From Luteipulveratus flavus (GTDB lineage Bacteria > Actinomycetota > Actinomycetes > Actinomycetales > Dermatophilaceae), in assembly GCF_029080175.1 (NCBI RefSeq), contig NZ_JARFJC010000048.1: DNA of 64,000 nucleotides. One strand, given 5' to 3'. How positions within the stretch are numbered: the first letter of the stretch is position 1; every line of letters starts with the position of its first letter. The notes below the pieces were generated by a model, which worked only from the letters and a program-made list of their open reading frames with translations, made no database searches and was not told where the DNA came from. Position numbers and translations under genes: made by a program. This document shows, in pieces, positions 58,468-64,000 of this stretch.

Positions 58468-59928
58468 TTACAGGGCCAGGCCGACGTACTTGGTCTCGAG
58501 GTACTCCTCGATGCCCTCGAAGCCGCCCTCACGGCCGAAGCCGGACGCCTTGACGCCGCCGAACGGGGCGGCCGGGTTGGACACGATGCCCTGGTTGACG
58601 CCGACCATGCCGTACTCCAGCGCCTCGCTCACCCGGATGGCCCGCCCGAAGTCACGGGTGAAGAAGTAGGCGACCAGGCCGTACTCGGTGGCGTTCGCGC
58701 GGGCGACGGCGTCCGCCTCGTCGGTGAACGTCTGGATGCCGGCAACCGGGCCGAAGATCTCCTCGCGCGCCATGTCGGCGTCGCCGGGGACGCCGGTGAT
58801 GACGGTCGGGGCGTAGAAGTAGCCGCGCTCCCCCACGGTCGAGCCGCCGGTGACGACCTTGGCGCCGCGGCCCGTGGCGTCGTCGACCAGCGCGGTCACC
58901 TTGTCGACGGCCTTGGCGTTGATGAGCGGACCGACCTTGGTGTCGTCGTCCATGCCGTCGCCGACGGTGAGCGCGCCCATCTTCTCGGCCATCCGCGAGG
59001 CGAACTCGTCGGCCACGTCGGCGTGGACCAGGAAGCGGTTGGCCGCGGTGCAGGCCTCGCCGATGTTGCGCATCTTGGCCAGCATCGCGCCCTCGACGGC
59101 GGCGTCCAGGTCGGCGTCGTCGAACACGATGAACGGGGCGTTGCCGCCGAGCTCCATCGACACGCGCAGCAACTGCTCCGCCGACTGCTCGACGAGCTTC
59201 TGCCCCACCCCGGTGGACCCGGTGAAGGTCAGCTTGCGGGTCCGCGGGTCGCGGATCAGCGGCTCCATCACGCCGCCGGAGTCGGACGTCGTGATGACGT
59301 TGAGGACGCCCTTCGGCAGGCCGACCTCCTCGAGGATCTGCGCGAGCAGCAGCATGGTCAGCGGGGTCTCCGCCGCCGGCTTGACCACCATGGTGCAACC
59401 GGCCGCGATCGCCGGACCGATCTTGCGGGTCCCCATGGCCAGCGGGAAGTTCCACGGCGTGATCATCAGCGTCGGGCCGACCGGCTGCTTCATCGTCACC
59501 AGGCGAGTCGCGCCGTTCGGGGCGGTCGACCAGCGCCCGGAGATGCGTACGGCCTCCTCGGAGAACCAGCGGAAGAACTCACTGCCGTACGTGACCTCAC
59601 CGCGCGACTCCGCCAGCGGCTTGCCCATCTCCAGGGTCATGAGGGTGGCGAGGTCCTCGGTCCGCTCGACGAGCTTCTCGTACGCGGACCGCAGCAGCTC
59701 TCCCCGGTCGCGCGGCGGCGTCCTCGCCCAGTCGGCCTGCGCGGCCGCAGCGGCTGCGAGCGCCGCCTCACCGTCGGCGGCCGTGGCGTCCGCGACGTGC
59801 GCGAGGGCCTCACCGGTCGCGGGGTTGTCGACCTCCAGGGTCTTGCCGCCCTCGGCATCGCGCCACTCACCCGCGATGAACAGCTGCTTCTTCACCCGGT
59901 CCAGGACCGACGTCGTTGTCTCACCCAT
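58468..59928 (-). CDS. gabD: NAD(P)-dependent succinate-semialdehyde dehydrogenase
   Basis: This 486-residue aldehyde dehydrogenase oxidises succinic semialdehyde to succinate, the last step of GABA breakdown. It has PWNFPLAM near residue 153, the cofactor loop FTGSTGVGQ near 236, the general base Glu in MELGGNAP near 256 and the catalytic Cys in GEACTAANR near 292. ATG 59928 is chosen over the GTG two codons earlier; neither has a strong ribosome site. A second aldehyde dehydrogenase of the same pathway lies 1 kb away, across the peptidoglycan-binding gene. Confidence 0.9.
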   Translation of the reverse strand: MGETTTSVLDRVKKQLFIAGEWRDAEGGKTLEVDNPATGEALAHVADATAADGEAALAAAAAAQADWARTPPRDRGELLRSAYEKLVERTEDLATLMTLEMGKPLAESRGEVTYGSEFFRWFSEEAVRISGRWSTAPNGATRLVTMKQPVGPTLMITPWNFPLAMGTRKIGPAIAAGCTMVVKPAAETPLTMLLLAQILEEVGLPKGVLNVITTSDSGGVMEPLIRDPRTRKLTFTGSTGVGQKLVEQSAEQLLRVSMELGGNAPFIVFDDADLDAAVEGAMLAKMRNIGEACTAANRFLVHADVADEFASRMAEKMGALTVGDGMDDDTKVGPLINAKAVDKVTALVDDATGRGAKVVTGGSTVGERGYFYAPTVITGVPGDADMAREEIFGPVAGIQTFTDEADAVARANATEYGLVAYFFTRDFGRAIRVSEALEYGMVGVNQGIVSNPAAPFGGVKASGFGREGGFEGIEEYLETKYVGLAL

Positions 59929-60000
59929 GGGCACAGGGTCTCACCTGCCGCGCGGCGCCCCGACAGCAGCCGAGCGACCGGCGACCGGTGCACCGGCGCT

Positions 60001-60033
60001 GGGTCGGCGCTGGGTCGGCGCTGGGTCGGCGCG
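60001..60033. repeat. Three tandem 11-base units
   Basis: GGGTCGGCGCT occurs as three consecutive copies (the last with one changed base) in the divergent gap between gabD and the peptidoglycan-binding gene. A partial unit precedes it. It may be part of the leader structure or simply slipped replication. Confidence 0.8.
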
Positions 60034-60058
60034 GCAACCCTCACCACCACCTGGGCGT

Positions 60059-60134
60059 CCTCCCCATGGGCCGGACGGGGAATCCGGTCCGCTCAGGCCA
60101 CCGGGCAGACAGCCCGGTGGAACGGACGGGGAGG
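60059..60134 (+). promoter_or_regulatory. Structured leader that can mask the ribosome site
   Basis: The leader of the secreted gene contains CCACCGGGC-AGACA-GCCCGGTGG (60098-60120), a perfect 9-base hairpin. GTCCG (60087-60091) and CGGAC (60123-60127) enclose it. The ribosome site GGGGAGG (60128-60134) is exactly complementary to CCTCCCC (60059-60065), so an alternative fold would hide it. This is riboswitch-like. The AATCCGGTCCGCTCA segment is reminiscent of the 3' half of c-di-AMP (ydaO-yuaA) aptamers that precede wall-hydrolase genes in actinomycetes, but the match is not proven. Confidence 0.4.
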
Positions 60135-60142
60135 TCCATCTC

Positions 60143-60763
60143 ATGAGCATTCGCACGCACGCCGGTAAGGCCGCCGTCGCGGTCGTCACTGCTACCACTC
60201 TCGTGGCCGGAGGCGGAGCCCTCAGCAGCGCCCACGCCGACCCCGCACCACCCGTACCCGTCGGCGCACGCCTCACGGCGACCGCCATTCCGACGGCGTT
60301 CCGGATGGCGACCATGTCGCTGGGCCGGGTCGACGATCCGAACCTGGGCCAGTACCGGCCGGTGGCGATGACCCAGCTGCTGCTGCGTCGCTGGACGCCC
60401 ACGCTGACCGTCGACGGCAGCTTCGGCTACCGGACCAAGGGTGCGGTCGAGACGTTCCAGCGGGCCGAGGGCCTCGCGGTCACCGGCAGCCTGACGCGCG
60501 CCGCCTTCTACCGCCTGTTCGTCCGCCAGACCGTGCAGTACGGGTCGAAGGGTGACGCCGTCCGAGCGGCGCAGATCTGGCTCTCGCGCAACCCGGCGTC
60601 CGGTGTCGCGGTGGACGGCTCGTTCGGGCCGGCCACCCGCCGCGCCGTCCTCGCCGAGCAGAGGAGCCACGGCGCCTGCCACGGCACCGGCGTCGACGGC
60701 ATCGTCGGGCCGATGACCCGCGCGATGTCCTACGAGTACGAGCACGACTCCGGCCCCTGCTGA
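60143..60763 (+). CDS. Secreted peptidoglycan-binding-domain protein
   Basis: This 206-residue exported protein has a signal peptide (MSIRTHAGKAAVAVVTATTL ... SSAHADP, cleavage after about residue 32). Two peptidoglycan-binding (PG_binding_1) repeats follow: TLTVDGSFGYRTKGAVETFQ (about 88-107) and VAVDGSFGPATRRAVLAEQ (about 154-172). A third partial unit, GVDGIVGPMTRAM, comes near the end. No catalytic domain is visible, so it binds the cell wall and may be an effector, inhibitor or accessory factor. ATG 60143 has GGGGAGG eight bases upstream, itself buried in a structured leader. The gene ends at a long bidirectional terminator. Confidence 0.85.
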   Translation: MSIRTHAGKAAVAVVTATTLVAGGGALSSAHADPAPPVPVGARLTATAIPTAFRMATMSLGRVDDPNLGQYRPVAMTQLLLRRWTPTLTVDGSFGYRTKGAVETFQRAEGLAVTGSLTRAAFYRLFVRQTVQYGSKGDAVRAAQIWLSRNPASGVAVDGSFGPATRRAVLAEQRSHGACHGTGVDGIVGPMTRAMSYEYEHDSGPC

Positions 60764-60779
60764 TCCCGAGGGTGACGCG

Positions 60780-60817
60780 CAGGAGGCCCGCACGCGCTCT
60801 CGCGTACGGGCCTCCTG
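60780..60817. terminator. Bidirectional terminator
   Basis: CAGGAGGCCCG (60780-60790) and CGGGCCTCCTG (60807-60817) form a perfect 11-base stem. Its loop carries a further 5-base stem (ACGCG-CTCT-CGCGT). It lies between the convergent peptidoglycan-binding gene and the aldehyde dehydrogenase gene and serves both. Confidence 0.9.
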
Positions 60818-60833
60818 AAGCCGAACAGGCTTG

Positions 60834-62279
60834 TCAGCTCTCGATGTTGGCCATCACGTGCTTGATGCGCGTGTAGTCCTCGAAGCCGTACATGGACAGA
60901 TCCTTGCCGTAGCCGCTGTGCTTGAAGCCGCCGTGCGGCATCTCGGCGACCAGCGGGATGTGCGCGTTGATCCAGACGCAGCCGAAGTCCAGCGCCTTCG
61001 AGACGCGCATCGCCCGGCCGAAGTCCTTGGTCCAGACCGAGGAGGCGAGACCGTACTCGACGCCGTTGGCCCAGGCGATCGCCTTGGCCTCGTCGTCGAA
61101 GCGCTGGACGGTGATGACCGGGCCGAAGATCTCGTCCTGGACCGCCTCGTCGTCCTGGTTCAAACCGGAGACGACCGTCGGCTCCAGGAAGAAGCCGTCG
61201 CCGAGCCCGCTGACCCGGTTGCCGCCCGCGGACACCGTGGCGTGCGAGGGCAGCCGGTCCAGGAAGCCGCTGACATGGGCGAGCTGGTTCTCGTTGTTGA
61301 CCGGGCCGAGCAGCGCGTCGTCGTCGTCCGGCATGCCGACCTTGGCGTCCTTCTTGGCGTACTCGGCCAGCGCCGCGACGAAGTCGTCGTGGATGCCGGG
61401 GGCCGCGAGGACGCGAGTGGCCGCAGTGCAGTCCTGGCCGGCGTTGAAGTAGCCGGCGACGGCGATGCCCTCGACCGCGGCCTCGATGTCGGCGTCGTCG
61501 AAGACGATGACCGGTGCCTTGCCACCGAGCTCGAGGTGGACGCGCTTGACGTCCTTGGCGGCCGCCTCGGCCACCTGCATGCCGGCGCGCACCGAGCCGG
61601 TGATCGCGACCATGGCCGGCGTCTTGTGCTCGACGAGCATGCGGCCGGTGTCGCGGTCGCCGACGACCACGTTGAACGTGCCGGCGGGCAGGAACTGCGA
61701 GGCGATCTCGGCCATCAGCAGCGTGGTCTCGGGGGTGGTGTCCGAGGGCTTGAGGACGACCGCGTTGCCGGCGGCCAGGGCCGGGGCGATCTTCCACATC
61801 GCCATCATCATCGGGTAGTTCCACGGCGTGACCTGGCCGATGACGCCGATGGGCTCACGGCGGATCCACGAGGTGTGGCCCTTCATGTACTCCGCGGAGG
61901 CCCGGCCCTCCAGCACCCGCGCGGCGCCGGCGAAGAAGCGCAGCTGGTCGATCATGACCGGCACCTCCTCGGACGCGGTGAGGGCGTGCGGCTTGCCGGT
62001 GTTCTCGGCCTCCAGCCTGATGAGGTCGTCCGAGCGCTGCTCCAGCGCGTCGGCGAACTTCAGCAGCGCCTCCTGCCGCTCGCCCGGCGTCGTCTGCCCC
62101 CACTCGGCGAACGCCTTGTCGGCCGCGCCGTACGCGGAGTCGATGTCGGCCTGGGTGCTCACCGGCGCCTTCGCGACGACCTGCGCGGTCGAGGGGTCGA
62201 CGATGTCGGTGGTCTGGTCGGTCTCGGCCGCGACGTACGCACCGCCGATGAAGTTCTTCAGCTCACGGGGACTGCTCAC
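60834..62279 (-). CDS. Gamma-aminobutyraldehyde dehydrogenase
   Basis: This 481-residue aldehyde dehydrogenase closely resembles the PatD/YdcW group, which oxidises 4-aminobutanal (from putrescine) to GABA. Visible features are VTPWNYPMMMAMWKIAPALAAGN (near 148), FTGS-type AITGSVRAG, the base Glu in LELGGKAP (near 252) and the catalytic Cys in AGQDCTAATR (near 286). Also present are EMPHGGFKHSGYGKD and the final IKHVM of this subgroup. GTG 62279 has AGGAG nine bases upstream. With gabD nearby it gives putrescine to GABA to succinate, missing only the transaminases. Confidence 0.87.
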   Translation of the reverse strand: MSSPRELKNFIGGAYVAAETDQTTDIVDPSTAQVVAKAPVSTQADIDSAYGAADKAFAEWGQTTPGERQEALLKFADALEQRSDDLIRLEAENTGKPHALTASEEVPVMIDQLRFFAGAARVLEGRASAEYMKGHTSWIRREPIGVIGQVTPWNYPMMMAMWKIAPALAAGNAVVLKPSDTTPETTLLMAEIASQFLPAGTFNVVVGDRDTGRMLVEHKTPAMVAITGSVRAGMQVAEAAAKDVKRVHLELGGKAPVIVFDDADIEAAVEGIAVAGYFNAGQDCTAATRVLAAPGIHDDFVAALAEYAKKDAKVGMPDDDDALLGPVNNENQLAHVSGFLDRLPSHATVSAGGNRVSGLGDGFFLEPTVVSGLNQDDEAVQDEIFGPVITVQRFDDEAKAIAWANGVEYGLASSVWTKDFGRAMRVSKALDFGCVWINAHIPLVAEMPHGGFKHSGYGKDLSMYGFEDYTRIKHVMANIES

Positions 62280-62319
62280 TGCAGGGCTCTCCTTGGCACT
62301 CGATCGTTCTCGGAGTCGG

Positions 62320-63693
62320 TCAGCACTCGATGACGTTGACGGCGAGACCGCCTCGCGCGGTCTCCTTGTACTTGATGGACATGTCGCGACCGGTGTCGCG
62401 CATGGTCTTGATGGCCTTGTCCAGGCTGACGGTGTGCACGCCGGTCCCGTTGAGCGAGAGGCGGGCGGCGTTGATGGCCTTGACGCTGGCGATCGCGTTG
62501 CGCTCGATGCACGGGATCTGCACGAGACCGCCGACCGGGTCGCAGGTCAGCCCGAGGTTGTGCTCGATACCGATCTCGGCGGCGTTCTCGACCTGGGTCG
62601 GGGTCCCGCCCAGCACCTCGCACAGCGCGCCGGACGCCATCGCGCAGGCCGACCCGACCTCGCCCTGGCAGCCGACCTCGGCACCGGAGATCGAGGCGTT
62701 CTCCTTGAACAGGATGCCGATCGCCGCGGCGGTCAGCAGGAAGCGGACGATGCCGTCGTCGTTCGCGCCCTCGACGAAGTGGACGTAGTAGTGCAGGACC
62801 GCGGGGATGATGCCCGCTGCGCCGTTGGTCGGTGCGGTCACCACACGGCCGCCGGAGGCGTTCTCCTCGTTGACCGCGAGCGCGTACAGGTTGACCCAGT
62901 CCATGACCCGCAGCGGGTCGTCCTTGAGCGGGCCCTGGGTGAGGTCGCGGTACAGGCCGGGCGCACGGCGCGGCACCTTCAGGCCACCGGGCAGCGTGCC
63001 CTCCCGGCCGAAGCCGTTCTGCACGCACTCGGCCATCACCGACCACAGGTGCAGCAGTCCCTCGCGGATCTCGTTCTCGCTGCGCCAGACCCGCTCGTTG
63101 GCGAGCATCACCTCGCTGACCGACATCTGCTCGCGGGCGCAGATCTCCAGCAGCTGCTCGCCGGTCGAGAACGGCAGGGGCAGCCGGGTGTCGTCCTGCA
63201 CGACCCGGTCGGCGCCGGTGGCGGACTCGTCGACGACGAAGCCCCCGCCGACGGAGTAGTAGCTGTGCTCGCGCACCAGCGCGCCGGAGACGTCGTACGC
63301 GTGGAAGGTCATCCCGTTGGGGTGCGCCGGCAGCGACTTGCGCCGGTGCATGACCAGGTCCTCGTCCGAGTGGAAGGCGACCTCGTGCGTACCCCCGAGC
63401 AGCAGCCGGTGGCGAGCGCGGGTGTCGGCGACCCGCGCGTCGGCGGTGTCGGTGTCGACGCTCTCGGGCGCCTCACCCTCCAGCCCGAGGACGACGGCCT
63501 TGTCCGACCCGTGGCCGTGGCCGGTCGCGCCGAGCGAGCCGAACAGCTCGCTGTGCACGCGGGCGACGCGGGCGAGCTCGCCGTCGGCCTTCAGCCCGTC
63601 GACGAACATCTTGGCGGCGCGCATCGGGCCGACCGTGTGCGAGGACGACGGACCGATCCCGATCGAGTAGAGATCAAAGGCACTCAGTGCCAC
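62320..63693 (-). CDS. sdaA: L-serine ammonia-lyase (iron-sulfur, single chain)
   Basis: This 457-residue enzyme deaminates L-serine to pyruvate. It has the start ALSAFDLYSIGIGPSSSHTVGPMRAA (N-terminal beta domain) and the alpha domain with APTNGAAGIIPAVL. Its cluster cysteines are in EVGCQGEVGSACAMA, LTCDPVGG and IPCIERN, the standard [4Fe-4S] set of type 1 enzymes. VNVIEC closes it, with the C-terminal Cys that caps the cluster. GTG 63693 follows AAAGG at eight bases. An Lrp/AsnC-type gene diverges 140 bases away and is a likely regulator. The aldehyde dehydrogenase gene follows after 40 bases. Confidence 0.93.
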   Translation of the reverse strand: MALSAFDLYSIGIGPSSSHTVGPMRAAKMFVDGLKADGELARVARVHSELFGSLGATGHGHGSDKAVVLGLEGEAPESVDTDTADARVADTRARHRLLLGGTHEVAFHSDEDLVMHRRKSLPAHPNGMTFHAYDVSGALVREHSYYSVGGGFVVDESATGADRVVQDDTRLPLPFSTGEQLLEICAREQMSVSEVMLANERVWRSENEIREGLLHLWSVMAECVQNGFGREGTLPGGLKVPRRAPGLYRDLTQGPLKDDPLRVMDWVNLYALAVNEENASGGRVVTAPTNGAAGIIPAVLHYYVHFVEGANDDGIVRFLLTAAAIGILFKENASISGAEVGCQGEVGSACAMASGALCEVLGGTPTQVENAAEIGIEHNLGLTCDPVGGLVQIPCIERNAIASVKAINAARLSLNGTGVHTVSLDKAIKTMRDTGRDMSIKYKETARGGLAVNVIEC

Positions 63694-63725
63694 CGGTGAC
63701 ACCTTTCGTTGGCTCCTACCAGCGC

Positions 63726-63743
63726 GCGCACATCGTCGTGCGC
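63726..63743. promoter_or_regulatory. Inverted repeat between sdaA and the AsnC-type gene
   Basis: GCGCAC-ATCGTC-GTGCGC is a 6-base inverted repeat with a 6-base centre. Two direct copies of CGCCACG (63774-63780 and 63808-63814) lie further on, towards the AsnC-type gene. The divergent gap is therefore a likely site for the Lrp/AsnC protein or another regulator, controlling both genes. Confidence 0.35.
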
Positions 63744-63836
63744 ACACCGTGCCCAGCATAGGGCCCACCGTTCCGCCACGATGGATTCCGTCGGGAGACA
63801 CTTGATTCGCCACGGATCGGACGGCAGACTGACGTG

Positions 63837-64000
63837 GTGACCGAGTCAACCCGCACCACGCCGCGTGCAGCCCTGGACGACACGTCCAAGGCCATCATCC
63901 GGCTGCTGCAGCAGGACGGGCGAGCACCGTACGCGACGATCGCACGCGAGGTCGGGCTGTCCGAGGCGGCCGTCCGCCAGCGCGTGCAGCGACTTCTGGA
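63837..64000 (+). CDS. Lrp/AsnC family regulator, N-terminal part
   Basis: The first 54 residues run off the window. They show the winged helix start typical of Lrp/AsnC proteins: LDDTSKAIIRLLQQDGRAPYATIAREVGLSEAAVRQRVQRL, seen here in two parts (about 13-30 and 31-53). GTG 63837 is preferred; GTG 63834 is the neighbouring alternative. The ligand domain is outside the window. Divergence from sdaA, with gabD and the aminobutyraldehyde dehydrogenase nearby, suggests control of amino acid or polyamine breakdown. The AsnC-type PutR/GabR-like regulators of polyamine genes are a possible match. Confidence 0.85.
   Translation, partial: MTESTRTTPRAALDDTSKAIIRLLQQDGRAPYATIAREVGLSEAAVRQRVQRLL

Overview
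The window is high-GC bacterial DNA with dense, overlapping genes and frequent GTG starts. It carries ergothioneine biosynthesis genes, a mycothiol-type DinB protein, an actinobacterial SirA-type sulfite reductase, a WXG-motif secretion module and the actinobacterial dxr-rip-ispG / proS / rimP-nusA-infB neighbourhood. This is an actinomycete chromosome, perhaps of the order Micrococcales, although the lower rank cannot be fixed from the sequence. It looks like core chromosome. I see no transposase, integrase, phage gene, CRISPR array, tRNA or rRNA, and no gene-free stretch longer than about 250 bases.

Layout. 1-7,000: the end of an MFS transporter, an ABC exporter (ATPase plus FtsX-type permease), a B12-binding-type radical SAM protein, a LysE exporter and a long-chain acyl-CoA ligase. 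7,000-23,400 (mostly minus strand): the translation and transcription block rimP-nusA-ylxR-infB ... rbfA-truB-ribF. It is split after infB by the complete ergothioneine set egtE-egtA-egtB-egtC-egtD, a DHA2-type drug exporter with a divergent TetR regulator, and an RNA/DNA methylase. 23,400-28,600: a tight sulfate assimilation operon (sulfite reductase, APS reductase, cysC, cysD, cysN) directly upstream of rimP. 28,700-41,500: a Tat lipoprotein with a ferritin-like domain, a small-molecule kinase, acylphosphatase, a MazEF-type toxin-antitoxin pair, acetyltransferases, a DJ-1/PfpI protein, a sulfatase-modifying-factor-fold protein, a YyaL-type thioredoxin-domain protein, two tandem CapA-like lipoproteins, a Nudix hydrolase and a TSUP permease.

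41,500-56,000: HAD hydrolase and proS, an SDR, a mycothiol-type DinB protein, an AraC-DinB fusion, a second dihydropteroate-synthase-like gene, a PPOX flavoprotein, DoxX, a GNAT protein, a DUF402 protein, and the non-mevalonate isoprenoid block ispG / rip (rseP) / dxr, with a nucleotidyltransferase and an S66 carboxypeptidase set into it. 56,000-58,400: a three-gene type VII secretion-like module with no core secretion genes in view. 58,400-64,000: two aldehyde dehydrogenases fitting putrescine/GABA breakdown, a secreted peptidoglycan-binding protein behind a highly structured leader, an iron-sulfur L-serine dehydratase and the start of an Lrp/AsnC regulator.

How it fits together: sulfate reduction to sulfide (cys operon) and ergothioneine synthesis (egt operon, which consumes cysteine) both lie against the nusA-infB block, so sulfur and redox-thiol metabolism brackets the translation genes. 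The most unusual elements are this insertion layout, the orphan WXG module, three chained micro-ORFs in the infB leader, and a leader that can mask the ribosome binding site of the peptidoglycan-binding gene.
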